40,828 nucleotides of DNA, taken from positions 1-40,828 of the forward strand of contig CANJLH010000027.1 in assembly GCA_947475415.1 (NCBI GenBank), in the 5' to 3' direction. The notes below the pieces were generated by a model. That model did no database searches. It saw only the letters and a list, made by a program, of their open reading frames with translations, and had not been told where the DNA came from. This DNA comes from Caulobacteraceae bacterium. GTDB lineage: Bacteria > Pseudomonadota > Alphaproteobacteria > Caulobacterales > Caulobacteraceae. Positions 1 through 8,503 of this stretch are shown here, in pieces (within the stretch, counting starts at the first letter, position 1; every line of letters starts with the position of its first letter). The position numbers and the translations under genes are program-made.

Positions 1-221
1 ACCGGACACTCAGACAACCCCATGGGCCTCAAGCCCGTGCGTATGATGTGAGACCGGTCCGCGAAACCCATCCAGGCCAGCAGCCACATAAAGCTGCGCT
101 ACAGGCCGAACACATGGACGCAAGCGAACCCAACCCACGCCAAAAGCCAAAAAAATCCTCTTGCGAGGCGGGGGCCATCCACACATGGGGTTGAAGTCCG
201 CGCTTCTATCCATCCCCACCC

Positions 222-346
222 CGCTCATTCCCGCGCAGGCGGGAACCCAGGCTTGTTTTTTCGTTGCTGCCGAACCCCACCCCAAAACGCCGGCCAAACT
301 GTCCAGACCCAAAAAGCCTGGATCCCGGCCTTCGCCGGGACGAGCG
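222..346. repeat. Inverted pair of REP-like palindromic repeats
   Basis: Two copies of one roughly 36-40 base element face each other. The first (222-261) contains the perfect hairpin TTCCCGC-GCAG-GCGGGAA at 228-245, followed by CCCAGGCTTG and a T run. The second (311-346), read on the other strand, begins CGCTCGTCCCGGC and ends in GGATCCAGGCTTTTT, with the perfect hairpin TCCCGGC-CTTC-GCCGGGA at 323-340. Shared flanks (CGCTC before, CCAGGCTT plus T run after) show they are copies of one family rather than chance hairpins. The arrangement resembles REPIN/BIME doublets. Being followed by T runs, each arm could also act as a weak terminator. Confidence 0.75.
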
Positions 347-371
347 GAGAAGGCTGGGGCTCACCCCGTCG

Positions 372-395
372 TCCGTGTCATCCGTGTCATCCGTG
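372..395 (+). repeat. 9-bp tandem repeat, about 2.7 copies
   Basis: TCCGTGTCA occurs at 372-380 and 381-389, followed by TCCGTG at 390-395. It lies about 60 bases before the first gene. Function unknown; it may be a simple slippage repeat. Confidence 0.7.
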
Positions 396-453
396 AGCGA
401 ATAAATCTTCAAAATCCTTGACTCCCACCCCGATCCATGTTCTCCATTTGTTC

Positions 454-930
454 ATGGCCGGCGCAGACGAAAACATCATCGAACGCCACGAGCTCTATCT
501 CGATGAGCTGGCCAGGATGACCCTTGTCCTCGCCCGCGATCAGCAGCAGCGCGCTTTGGAAACCGACAACCCGGAACAAGCCGCCGTTTTCGGCCGGCTC
601 TACAACGCCACCGCCCGGTCGCTGCGCCAGACACTCGCCCTCAAGGCCCGCCTCGACCGCGAATGCCGCCTCGCCAACCGCGAACGGCGCGAGGAGACGG
701 CCGCGCGCAAGGCCCCCCGCCCCGCCGCGAACCAAGCGTCACGCAGGGCCGAATACGAACGCCTCGACTGCGCGCGGGAACTGAACGGCGAGCGTGAACC
801 CGCTGCCGACACCCGTCCCGACGCCATCATCCCGCCGGACACCGCCGCCTTCGCCGCCGTTCCGCGTGCGAGCCGCGGCCCCGCCGCCGTCGGTCTCTCC
901 CACGAGACCCCCTGGCGAAGCTCCGCCTAA
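454..930 (+). CDS. Conserved-looking alpha-helical hypothetical protein
   Basis: A 158-residue protein from the ATG at 454; an in-frame TTG at 418 would add 12 residues but has no better support. The first 90 residues are charged and helical, with a segment FGRLYNATARSLRQTLALKARLD that resembles short helical proteins I have seen in alphaproteobacterial genomes (arginine-rich, RLxRAVRxTIALxARL pattern); this is recollection, not a search. The last 60 residues are low-complexity, rich in Pro and Ala. Third codon positions are strongly G/C throughout, supporting real coding. No enzyme motif, signal peptide or membrane segment. It runs in the same direction as the downstream SDR gene, 63 bases apart. 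Confidence 0.6.
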   Translation: MAGADENIIERHELYLDELARMTLVLARDQQQRALETDNPEQAAVFGRLYNATARSLRQTLALKARLDRECRLANRERREETAARKAPRPAANQASRRAEYERLDCARELNGEREPAADTRPDAIIPPDTAAFAAVPRASRGPAAVGLSHETPWRSSA

Positions 931-993
931 TCCCCCTTGCGCCGCGCACGGCCTCGGGCTCCCATGGCGGCTGCTGAAATCCGGAGCGCGCTC

Positions 994-1824
994 ATGTCCC
1001 ACCACCCCGCACTCATCCCCGGCAAGGTCGCCGTCGTCACCGGCGCGGCCAGCGGCATCGGCCTGGCCTCGGCGCACCGCCTCGCCGGCCTCGGCATGAC
1101 CGTGGTGCTGGCCGACCTGCCGGGCGAGCCATTGGCCAAGGCGGCCGACGAACTGGGCGAACAGGCCCACGCCGTGGCCTGCGACGTAAGCAATCCGGCC
1201 GACATCGCCCACCTGAAGGCCGCCGCCTACGCGCTCGGCGACGTCACCGTACTGATGAACAACGCCGGCGTCGGCGGCGGCGGCAAGCCCTGGGTGAACC
1301 CCGAGGGCTGGCGACGGGTGCTGGAAGTGAACCTGTGGGGGGTAATCAATGGCGTCCAGGCCTTCGTGCCGCAGATGCTGGAATCCGGCCTGCCTGGGGC
1401 GGTGATCAACACCGGTTCCAAACAGGGCATCACCACTCCGCCCGGCGACGCGGCCTACAACGCCAGCAAGGCGGCCATCAAGGTGGTCACCGAACAGCTG
1501 GCCCATGAGCTGCGCAACCAGCCGGGCGCGAAGATCTCCGCCCACCTGCTGATCCCCGGCTCCACCTATTCCGGCATGATCGCCCGGCGCGTTCCCCACA
1601 AGCCGGCCTTCTCCTGGACGCCGGAACAGGTGGCCGACATGCTGATGAGCTCGCTGGACGCCGGCGACTTCTACATCCTGTGCCCCGACAATGAGACCCC
1701 CCGGGCGCTGGACGAAAAGCGCATCCAGTGGGCCGCCGAGGACCTGATCAAGAACCGGCCGGCCCTGTCGCGCTGGCATCCCGACCACGCCGAGGCGTTC
1801 AAGACTTTCGTCGAGGGGGACTGA
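994..1824 (+). CDS. SDR-family NAD(P)-dependent oxidoreductase
   Basis: A 276-residue classical short-chain dehydrogenase/reductase. The N-terminal Rossmann motif TGAASGIG (about residues 15-22), the NNAGVGG motif near residue 90, and the catalytic pair in PPGDAAYNASKAA (YxxxK) are all present, with the catalytic Ser in INTGSKQG. The substrate cannot be told from sequence. I chose the ATG at 994 because it sits directly before the first beta strand; ATGs at 964 and 937 would add an implausible basic leader. The gene converges on dcd with a gap of only 3 bases between stop codons. Confidence 0.88.
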   Translation: MSHHPALIPGKVAVVTGAASGIGLASAHRLAGLGMTVVLADLPGEPLAKAADELGEQAHAVACDVSNPADIAHLKAAAYALGDVTVLMNNAGVGGGGKPWVNPEGWRRVLEVNLWGVINGVQAFVPQMLESGLPGAVINTGSKQGITTPPGDAAYNASKAAIKVVTEQLAHELRNQPGAKISAHLLIPGSTYSGMIARRVPHKPAFSWTPEQVADMLMSSLDAGDFYILCPDNETPRALDEKRIQWAAEDLIKNRPALSRWHPDHAEAFKTFVEGD

Positions 1825-1827
1825 ACC

Positions 1828-2856
1828 TCAGCCCCAGGGCTTGAAGTGCTTGGAAAGCTTCAGGCCCTGGCGCTGGTAGTGCGACCCCTGTTCGCCGTAG
1901 AGCCGGGCCGGCCGCTCGGTGAGCGGTTCATAGACCAGCCGCGCCACCGTCTGGCCGTCCTCCAGCAGGAACGGCGTCTCGTGGCTGCGCACCTCCAGCA
2001 CCCCGCGCGAACCCGCGGCCCCGGCCTCCGCCGTGCCAAAGCCGGGGTCGAAGAAGCCGGCGTAATGCACCCGGAACTCCCCCACCGAGGGATCAATCGG
2101 GGTCATCTCGGCGGCCTGCAGGACCGGGATCTCGATCGGTTGCTTGGAGGCCAGGATGTAGAACTCGCCGGGATCCAGCAGCAGTTCGCCATGGCGCGGG
2201 ACCAGGGGCTCCCAGTAGTCGCCCGGGTCGTGGCCGTTCTCGCGGTCCATGTCGATGACGCCGGCGTGGCGCCGGGCCCGGAACCCCGCCACCTCGCTGG
2301 TCAGGTCGACGCCCACGCTGCGGCTTTCCAACCGCGCCGGCGTCCCGCGCTTCAGGCGCAACTGGTTCAACCGCGTGCCCGCCCTGACCAGGATCGAGAA
2401 GGTCTGCGGCGCGATCTCCACGAAGGTCGGCCCACCATAGCCCTCAGCCACATCGTCGAAGGCGGCGCTGTGGTCGGTGAGCAGGCGCACGAACACATCG
2501 ACCCGGCCTGTGGAGCTCTTCGGATTGGCCCTGGCGGAAACCCCCGCCGGCAGGGCCAGCTTCTCCTGCAATTCGGCGATGTAGACGCAGCCCTTCTCCA
2601 GCACCGCGCCCTTCGACAGGTCGAGCTCGTGCATGGCGACGCCCTCCAGCCGCTGCACGACCTTGCGGCTGACGCCGGGCAGGAACGAGGCTCGGACCCG
2701 CCAGGCCCGCGTCCCCAGGCGCAGGTCAAGGCTGGCCGGCTGAACCTGGTCGGGGTCGAACGGCCGGCGCGCGACGATCGCGCCGGCGTCGATCAGCGCC
2801 TCGATGGACTGGCAGGGCAGTATGCCGGCGAGGGGGTTGGGGGCGGCGTCGTTCAT
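1828..2856 (-). CDS. 2'-deoxycytidine 5'-triphosphate deaminase, long alphaproteobacterial form
   Basis: Predicted to convert dCTP to dUTP, feeding dTMP synthesis. The 342-residue length is about twice that of E. coli Dcd and matches the long family of Alphaproteobacteria, which carries two dUTPase-like beta folds. Recognisable segments are IVARRPFDPDQVQPASLDLRLG at the N-terminus, ANPKSSTGRVDVFVRLLTD in the middle (SSxGR type phosphate-binding motif) and a second half with PGEFYILASKQPIEIP and HYAGFFDPGFG. The ATG at 2856 is preferred over one at 2940, because residues before it look like untranslated leader. It is divergent from metZ across 113 bases. Confidence 0.87.
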   Translation of the reverse strand: MNDAAPNPLAGILPCQSIEALIDAGAIVARRPFDPDQVQPASLDLRLGTRAWRVRASFLPGVSRKVVQRLEGVAMHELDLSKGAVLEKGCVYIAELQEKLALPAGVSARANPKSSTGRVDVFVRLLTDHSAAFDDVAEGYGGPTFVEIAPQTFSILVRAGTRLNQLRLKRGTPARLESRSVGVDLTSEVAGFRARRHAGVIDMDRENGHDPGDYWEPLVPRHGELLLDPGEFYILASKQPIEIPVLQAAEMTPIDPSVGEFRVHYAGFFDPGFGTAEAGAAGSRGVLEVRSHETPFLLEDGQTVARLVYEPLTERPARLYGEQGSHYQRQGLKLSKHFKPWG

Positions 2857-2969
2857 CGCCGCGACACTCGCCGCAGCCCTTGAGTCTGACAAGGCGCGAT
2901 TCGTCTCGCCCTTGACCGAAGCGGCCGCCATGAGGTTCATGCGCCCCTCGCCAAGCCAAGGAGGGCGTC

Positions 2970-4154
2970 ATGGCCGAAGATCCGAACACCTGGGAACTGG
3001 AGACCCGGCTGGTGCGCGGCGGCATGGCCCGCACGCCTTACGGCGAGGTGAGCGAGGCGCTGTTCCTGACCCAGAGCTTCGCCTACGACAGCGCCGCCGC
3101 GGCCGACCGCCGTTTCGCCGGCGACGACCCTGGCTTCATCTACCAGCGGTTCGGCAACCCCACGACCCAGATGTTCGAGGACCGACTGGCCCTGCTGGAG
3201 GGCGCCGACGTGTGCCGGGCCACCGCGTCCGGGATGTCGGCGGTGCACGCCTCGCTTTGCGGCCTGCTGCGGGCCGGCGATCACCTGGTGGCCGGTCGGG
3301 CCCTGTTCGGCTCCTGCCGCTGGATCCTGTCGGAGTGGATGCCGCGGTTTGGCGTCGAGGTGACCTACGTCGACGCCACCGACATCGAGGCCTGGAAGAA
3401 CGCCGTGCGACCCAACACCCGCGCCTTCCTGGTGGAAAGCCCGGCCAATCCACTGCTGGAGGTCACCGCCATCGGCGCGGTGGCCGACGTCGCCCATGCC
3501 GCCGGCGCCAGGCTGGTGGTCGACAACGTCTTCGCCACGCCGATCTTCCAAAAGCCCCTGGCTCTGGGCGCCGACGTCGTCGTCTACTCCGCCACCAAGC
3601 ACATCGACGGCCAGGGCCGGGTGCTCGGCGGCGCGATCCTCGGCGGCGCCGAGGTCATGACCGAAGCCTACAAGGACCTCCTGCGTCACACCGGGCCGGC
3701 GCTTTCGCCGTTCAATTCCTGGGTCCTGCTCAAGGGCCTGGAGACCCTGGACCTTCGGGTGCGCCGCCAGACTGAGACGGCGGTCAAGCTGGCCGACCAG
3801 ATCGCCGCCCACTCCAGGGTCAAGGCCACCATGTACTGCGGCCGGCCCGACCATCCCCAGGCCGCGGTGATCGCAAATCAGATGAGCGGCGGCGGCAATG
3901 TCATCGCCTTCGACCTGGGCTCCCAGGCGGCCGCCTGGCGGTTCCTGGACGCCCTGGCGATCGTCGACATCTCCAACAACCTGGGCGACGCCAAATCGAT
4001 GGCCACTCACCCCTCGACAACCACCCACAGGTCGATGCCGGAGGAGGAGCGCCTGAAGATCGGCCTGACGCCCGGCTGGGTTCGGATGAGCGTCGGCCTG
4101 GAAGGCGCCGGCGACCTCAGCCGCGACGTGGGGCGCGCGCTGGACCAGGCCTAG
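2970..4154 (+). CDS. O-succinylhomoserine sulfhydrylase (MetZ)
   Basis: A 394-residue PLP enzyme of the Cys/Met metabolism family, predicted to make homocysteine from O-succinylhomoserine and sulfide in methionine biosynthesis. The family signatures YQRFGNPT (58-65), the SGMSA segment (88-92) and VYSATKHIDGQGR with the PLP-binding Lys210 are present. The QGRVLGG sequence after the lysine is characteristic of MetZ rather than MetB/MetC. A strong Shine-Dalgarno AAGGAGGG lies at about 2958-2964, 6 bases before the ATG. No SAM-II riboswitch motif was found in the short leader. Its stop codon interlocks with that of hslO at 4151-4154. Confidence 0.9.
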   Translation: MAEDPNTWELETRLVRGGMARTPYGEVSEALFLTQSFAYDSAAAADRRFAGDDPGFIYQRFGNPTTQMFEDRLALLEGADVCRATASGMSAVHASLCGLLRAGDHLVAGRALFGSCRWILSEWMPRFGVEVTYVDATDIEAWKNAVRPNTRAFLVESPANPLLEVTAIGAVADVAHAAGARLVVDNVFATPIFQKPLALGADVVVYSATKHIDGQGRVLGGAILGGAEVMTEAYKDLLRHTGPALSPFNSWVLLKGLETLDLRVRRQTETAVKLADQIAAHSRVKATMYCGRPDHPQAAVIANQMSGGGNVIAFDLGSQAAAWRFLDALAIVDISNNLGDAKSMATHPSTTTHRSMPEEERLKIGLTPGWVRMSVGLEGAGDLSRDVGRALDQA

Positions 4155-5038
4155 GTGAGCGAAGCTGGCGCCACGTCGTAGGTGCGGCTGCAGAATTCGC
4201 AGGTGACGCGGATCATGCCGTCGTCCTCGACCATCTCGGCCCGTTCGGCCGGATCGAAGGAGGCCAGCACCGAGACGATGCGGTCCTGTGAGCATCGGCA
4301 CAGCGCCTGCAGCGGCTTGGCCTCGAATACCCGCACCCCGTCCTCATGGAACAGCCGGAACAGGAGTTGGTCAGCAGCGAGCAGCGGGTCAATCAGTTCG
4401 TCCTCGCCGACGGTCTCGAACAGCGCCTGGGTGCGGACCCAGGCCTCGCGGGTGGGGCCGCGGGCGTCGTCCTCGGCGATGTGCTGGATCAGCATGCCGC
4501 CGGCCCGCCAGTGGTCGCCATCGCCGGAATTGGCCCGGCCCACCGCCAGGCGCACGCGGGTCGGCGTCTGCTCGGACTGAAGGAAGTACTGCTCGGCGCA
4601 CAGCGCCAGGGTCTCGCCCTCGATGGCGGTGACCCCCTGGTAGCGGTCCATGTCAGGGCCCTGGTCGACGGTCATGATGAACAGGCCTTCGCCCAGCAGT
4701 GAGCGCGCGCCCGGCCGCGCGAAGCCGCCCTCAACCTGCGCCAACCGTTCCGGATCGAAGCGGCAATAGCCACGCAGCGCGCCCTCGGTATCGTAATCCG
4801 CCACCACATAGCGCACCGCCCCGTCGCCCTGGGCCTGGACAATAAGCCGGCCCTCGAACTTCAGGCTGGAGCCCACCAGGGCGGCGAGCGCGCAGGCCTC
4901 GCCCAACAGATTGGCGATGGGCTCGGGATAGGCGTGGCCGCAGATGATCTGGTCCACGGCGTCGCCCAGGCGCACGATGCGGCCCCGCACCGGTTCGCCC
5001 TCGATCTGGAAGGCCTCGACGAGATCGTCAGCGGTCAT
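4151..5038 (-). CDS. Hsp33-family redox-regulated chaperone (HslO)
   Basis: A 295-residue cytosolic holdase activated by oxidative stress. The C-terminal zinc-binding redox switch is intact: Cys247-x-Cys249 in LCRCSQDR and Cys280-x-x-Cys283 in CEFCSRTY. The N-terminal part has the family pattern AYPEPIANLLGEACALAALVGSSLKFEG. It is the last gene of the argD-argF-hslO series; its start is 9 bases beyond the argF stop. No frameshift or missing cysteine. Confidence 0.92.
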   Translation of the reverse strand: MTADDLVEAFQIEGEPVRGRIVRLGDAVDQIICGHAYPEPIANLLGEACALAALVGSSLKFEGRLIVQAQGDGAVRYVVADYDTEGALRGYCRFDPERLAQVEGGFARPGARSLLGEGLFIMTVDQGPDMDRYQGVTAIEGETLALCAEQYFLQSEQTPTRVRLAVGRANSGDGDHWRAGGMLIQHIAEDDARGPTREAWVRTQALFETVGEDELIDPLLAADQLLFRLFHEDGVRVFEAKPLQALCRCSQDRIVSVLASFDPAERAEMVEDDGMIRVTCEFCSRTYDVAPASLT

Positions 5039-5047
5039 GTCACGACC

Positions 5048-5983
5048 CTAGCCGATGGCCCCGAAGCACCAGGCCAGGATCGCTTTCTGGGCGTGGATGC
5101 GGTTCTCGGCTTCGTCCCAGACCAGCGACTGGGGCCCGTCCAGCACCTCGTCGGTTACTTCCTCGCCTCGGTGTGCCGGCAGGCAATGCAGGAACACCGC
5201 GTCGGGGGCGGCGAGGGCCATCAGGGCTGCGTCCACCCGGTAGGCTTCAAAGGCGTCCAGGCGCTCATCGTGGTCGGTGTCACCCATGGAGACCCAGGTG
5301 TCGGTGATCACACAGTCGGCGCCGGCGACCGCGGCGTGCGGATTGTCGGTGATCTGCACCGTCACCCCGCGCTCGGCGGCGCGGGCCAGGTCGACCAGAT
5401 CCGGGTGATAGGCCGGCGGGCAGGCCACCGCCAGCTTGAAGCCCAGCAGGGGGGCGGCGTGTATGAAGCTGGAGCAGACATTGTTGCCGTCGCCGACCCA
5501 GGCGATGGACTTGCCGGCGATGGCGCCGCGGTGTTCCTCGTAGGTCATGATGTCGGCCAGAATCTGACAGGGGTGGCCCTTGTCCGACAGGCCGTTGATC
5601 ACCGGGACGGTAGAACCGTAGGCCAACCTTTCCACATCCTCGTGACGGTTGGCGCGCAACATCACCGCGTCAACCATGCGCGACAGCACCTTGGCGGTGT
5701 CCTCGATGCTCTCGCCGCGCCCGAGTTGCATATCGGCGGCGGTGGAGATGATCACGTCGCCGCCCAATTGGCGCATGGCCGCGTCGAAGGAGAAGCGGGT
5801 GCGGGTGGAGTTCTTCTCGAAGATCATCGCCAGGGTCCGGTCGCGCGCCGGGGCGTCGGCGTCCACGCGGCCCTGCGGCCAGCCCCTGCGGGCGGCCTTG
5901 CGAGCCTTGGCGTCCTCAAGGATCAGCCCCAGGTCGGCCGCTTCGAGCCGCCACAGGTCGATGAAGTGTCTGGGATGGGTCAT
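5048..5983 (-). CDS. Ornithine carbamoyltransferase
   Basis: A 311-residue enzyme that makes citrulline from ornithine and carbamoyl phosphate. The carbamoyl-phosphate motif is [12 protein letters not shown], the second motif is [10 protein letters not shown], and the ornithine loop [11 protein letters not shown] is present near the C-terminus. I chose the ATG at 5983 ([10 protein letters not shown]); an upstream in-frame ATG at 6052 would translate the argD-argF intergenic hairpin. It follows argD by 74 bases and precedes hslO by 9 bases, consistent with one transcription unit that may be modulated at the hairpin. Confidence 0.94.
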   Translation of the reverse strand: MTHPRHFIDLWRLEAADLGLILEDAKARKAARRGWPQGRVDADAPARDRTLAMIFEKNSTRTRFSFDAAMRQLGGDVIISTAADMQLGRGESIEDTAKVLSRMVDAVMLRANRHEDVERLAYGSTVPVINGLSDKGHPCQILADIMTYEEHRGAIAGKSIAWVGDGNNVCSSFIHAAPLLGFKLAVACPPAYHPDLVDLARAAERGVTVQITDNPHAAVAGADCVITDTWVSMGDTDHDERLDAFEAYRVDAALMALAAPDAVFLHCLPAHRGEEVTDEVLDGPQSLVWDEAENRIHAQKAILAWCFGAIG

Positions 5984-5995
5984 CGGTTGAATCCG

Positions 5996-6039
5996 AAAAA
6001 GCGCCGCCGCCCCGGACGTCCAAGGTCCGGGCGCGGCGC
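5996..6039 (-). terminator. Terminator-like hairpin between argD and argF
   Basis: Read on the minus strand, arm 6039-6025 pairs with arm 6017-6001 in about 15 base pairs interrupted by two single-base bulges, with a 7-base loop (6018-6024). Five T residues follow immediately (6000-5996). The shape is that of a Rho-independent terminator lying between two genes of one pathway. It could stop part of the argD transcript, stabilise a processed 3' end, or be part of an attenuator. Confidence 0.65.
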
Positions 6040-6057
6040 GCGAAGAGTGCAAGGGGA

Positions 6058-7284
6058 CTAGACTGCGGCGGCGGCCTTGCGGGCGGCCGCGCAGGCGTGT
6101 TCCAGGCGTTCGATGGCCTCGCGCGCCTCGTCCAGGGTGAGGGTCAGCGGCGGCAGCAATCGCACGCAGTTGTCGCCACCGCCGGCGATCAGCAGCTTCT
6201 GTTCGCGGGCGTGCTGCATGAAGTCGCGGTTGGGGGTGACAAGCTTGATTCCGATCAGCAGGCCCTTGCCGCGGATGTCGGCCACTACATCAGGGTAGCG
6301 GTCCTTCAGGCCCGTGAGTTGCTGGTTAAAATAGCCGGCCACCTCGCGCACGTGGGCCTGAAGCTCGGGCTTGACCAGTTCCTCCACCGCCGCCAGCCCG
6401 ACGGCCATGGCCAGGGGATTGCCGCCGTAGGTGGAGCCGTGGGAGCCCACGCTCATGCCGCGCCCCGCCTCAGCGGTGGCCAGGCACGCGCCCACCGGAA
6501 AGCCGCCGCCCAGGGCCTTGGCGATGCACATAATGTCGGGGGCGGCGTCAGCGGCCCACTCGTATGCGAACAACTTGCCGGTGCGCGACAGCCCGCACTG
6601 GATCTCGTCATAGATCAGCAGCGCGCCCACATCATCGCACAGCCGGCGGATCGCCTGAAGGCTGGCTTCCGAAAGCGACCGCGCCCCGCCCTCCCCTTGC
6701 ACTGGCTCGATGATCACCGCCGCCGTCGTCGGGCCCATCAGCGCCTTCAGCGCCGCCATGTCGTCGAAAGGCGCCTGGATGAACCCCGGCATGCGCGGCC
6801 CGAACCCTTCCAGGTAGCTCTCATTGCCGGAGGCGTTCACCGCCGCCAACGTGCGGCCATGGAAGGAGCCGTCGAAGCCGATGATGTCCACGCGGTCGCG
6901 GTCGCCCCGGGCCCAGTGATACTTGCGCGCGGTCTTAATGGCGCACTCGACAGCTTCGGTCCCCGAATTGGTGAAGAACACCACGTCGGCGAAGGTGGCG
7001 TCGGTGAGCGCCTTGGCCAGGGCCTCCTGGCCGGGAATCGTGAAGATGTTGGAGACGTGCCACAGCTTCTCGGCCTGGGCCTTAAGCGCACTCACCAGTT
7101 TGGGATGGTTGTGACCCAGCGCGTTCACCGCGATGCCGGCCAGACAGTCCAGATAGGCCTCGCCGTCAGTGGTGAACAGGCGCGCGCCCTCGCCTCGCTC
7201 GAACGCCAGCGGGGTGCGCGAATAGACACCCATGATGTGGTCGCTGGGAACAGGCGCGGCGCTCGGCGCGGTCTTTTCAGTCAC
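6058..7284 (-). CDS. Acetylornithine aminotransferase (ArgD)
   Basis: A 408-residue class III PLP aminotransferase of arginine biosynthesis; the family often also serves N-succinyl-diaminopimelate in lysine synthesis. Signatures include [18 protein letters not shown], the [11 protein letters not shown] segment and the PLP lysine in [13 protein letters not shown]. The GTG at 7284 is the best start: it is preceded by GGAGGG (7297-7292 on the minus strand) with 7-base spacing. The longer frame to 7539 reads through leader hairpins. An alternative ATG at 7233 would still keep the whole fold. It heads argD-argF-hslO. Confidence 0.92.
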   Translation of the reverse strand: MTEKTAPSAAPVPSDHIMGVYSRTPLAFERGEGARLFTTDGEAYLDCLAGIAVNALGHNHPKLVSALKAQAEKLWHVSNIFTIPGQEALAKALTDATFADVVFFTNSGTEAVECAIKTARKYHWARGDRDRVDIIGFDGSFHGRTLAAVNASGNESYLEGFGPRMPGFIQAPFDDMAALKALMGPTTAAVIIEPVQGEGGARSLSEASLQAIRRLCDDVGALLIYDEIQCGLSRTGKLFAYEWAADAAPDIMCIAKALGGGFPVGACLATAEAGRGMSVGSHGSTYGGNPLAMAVGLAAVEELVKPELQAHVREVAGYFNQQLTGLKDRYPDVVADIRGKGLLIGIKLVTPNRDFMQHAREQKLLIAGGGDNCVRLLPPLTLTLDEAREAIERLEHACAAARKAAAAV

Positions 7285-7311
7285 GGAAAGGCCCTCCAAA
7301 AAGGCAAATAT

Positions 7312-7332
7312 CCCCGCCGCGAGGCGACGGGG
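7312..7332 (-). promoter_or_regulatory. Leader hairpin upstream of argD
   Basis: On the minus strand CCCCGTCGC pairs with GCGGCGGGG (nine pairs, one G-U) around a 3-base loop, 28 bases before the argD start and directly before the Shine-Dalgarno. A T5 run follows about nine bases after the stem (7302-7298). It could be an attenuator terminator or a translational control hairpin. I did not find a convincing arginine-rich leader peptide. A TTGACA at 7375-7370 upstream is a possible -35 box but lacks a clear -10. Confidence 0.45.
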
Positions 7333-7575
7333 ACTGGAAGGCTGCACCTTTTCGTCGCCGATGGGGTCGATGTCAACCTCGCGGGTGTGCGGAGCGGACG
7401 CCCGGCGCGTCGCCTTGAGAACAAACCAGAAGCAACTGGGCGTGGCGGGGACTTGGAATTTTGGTTCAACCCGGCATTGACCCTTAACTCCATATGGTGC
7501 GGCGACCAGGACGGACACCAAAAGGCGATTTGTCTTCAACTGGATCGCCGCAGTCGTGATGGACTTTGGCTCAGG

Positions 7576-8406
7576 TCAATTTGATGCCTTGGTAACCGCA
7601 CCGGCGACGTCATCGCCGACATGCCCGACTCCGATCGCCGCGAGGGCGGCTCGAGCGTCGTGCAAGCTCACCTGGCACAAATTGGCGATGATCGATTCTC
7701 CGAATTGCTTAGCGCTCTGCAGGGGCCTTCCCTCTATGCTGGCACTCAACAGTACCGGTGCATCGCTGACCTTCGAGAGGCAGCCGAATTCAGCTATAAC
7801 TCCATCGTCCATAGCGTGACTGATGAGCGGAACACTGTACCTAAATGACTTTTCGACCATGGTGACGGTCTGGATTATCTCGGACTTCCAGACCTGCTCG
7901 CGCCAACCCATCCTCAACATGCCATTTTCCACCGAGCGGTTGGCTTCCTGCGCGGCAGCCTCATCGGAATAGACGTCGATGAAGACATTTGCGCCGTCGT
8001 GCGGGATCCATTGAAATCGAGCGACAGCCGCGCTCCCAGTTGGTATTGATATTTCAATGATTTCTCCGCCATCAGCGAGGGAATGCGTCGGCGAGACGTT
8101 CATAGCATGGCGAATGTTCGCCCCGGCGACGCCGCCACCTTTGGCGATCTCGGCCAGCGTCGGTCCGGAACTTGTCGGCCCCGACGGACCAGTGGGTTGG
8201 GGCTGCGTCGCTGACGGCATGGGTTGAGGGCTTGGAACCGCATCGTTCTTCTTTTCGCAGCCAGCAAGCAACGCAATCGCACCGATTACACTGATTGCAC
8301 CAGCAACGAATGCCGTGCGACCGGCCGGAAGGATCCAAGCTGAATTTTTCTGATAGGAACTATCAAGTTGAATCGACTCGGCCACAGCTTCCGCCTTCCG
8401 CATCAT
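7576..8406 (-). CDS. Predicted lipoprotein of unknown function
   Basis: I do not recognise this 276-residue protein. A hydrophobic segment (about residues 34-49) ends in the lipobox-like LLAGC with Cys50 followed by EKKND, then a Pro/Ser/Thr-rich linker and a mixed alpha/beta domain of about 180 residues. The N-region before the hydrophobic stretch is unusually long for a lipoprotein signal, so either it is a membrane-anchored protein or the start is misplaced; ATGs exist at 8454, 8406 and 8403, and none lies closer to the hydrophobic stretch. Codon use is less G/C-biased than in neighbouring genes. It is divergent from the exported protein at 8504. Confidence 0.6.
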   Translation of the reverse strand: MMRKAEAVAESIQLDSSYQKNSAWILPAGRTAFVAGAISVIGAIALLAGCEKKNDAVPSPQPMPSATQPQPTGPSGPTSSGPTLAEIAKGGGVAGANIRHAMNVSPTHSLADGGEIIEISIPTGSAAVARFQWIPHDGANVFIDVYSDEAAAQEANRSVENGMLRMGWREQVWKSEIIQTVTMVEKSFRYSVPLISHAMDDGVIAEFGCLSKVSDAPVLLSASIEGRPLQSAKQFGESIIANLCQVSLHDARAALAAIGVGHVGDDVAGAVTKASN

Positions 8407-8503
8407 TGAATTGGCAGCCGCCTGATGCTTCCATCGGGAATTGGCTTTTGGCAAGTTCGACTATGCGGGAATAATGCGGAACGCTCGAGGTGAGTGGCGA
8501 CGT

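Larger units (their letters stand above)
1..453. other. Non-coding leader region with repeats
   Basis: I see no credible gene in the first 453 bases. Open frames on both strands here are short, and one reads through a REP-like palindrome, which typically creates spurious peptides of the PACAGM type. The region holds an inverted pair of palindromic repeat elements (222-346) and a 9-base tandem repeat (372-395). It may also contain the promoter of the gene starting at 454; no -35/-10 pair stands out. Confidence 0.6.

Noticed and set aside
10..312. Minus-strand frame of 100 codons at the window start
   Set aside because: It reads through the REP-like hairpin (PACAGM peptide), a known source of spurious ORFs, and has no other support.
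2857..2969. SAM-II riboswitch upstream of metZ
   Set aside because: Expected in some Alphaproteobacteria, but the 113-base spacer shows no SAM-II core or pseudoknot-like sequence.
6097..7584. A 495-codon open frame antisense to argD
   Set aside because: Typical shadow frame of a GC-rich gene; its translation has no family motifs, while the opposite strand encodes a complete ArgD. The same applies to long antisense frames over metZ (2937-4301), pheS (36233-37192) and pheT (37207-38091).
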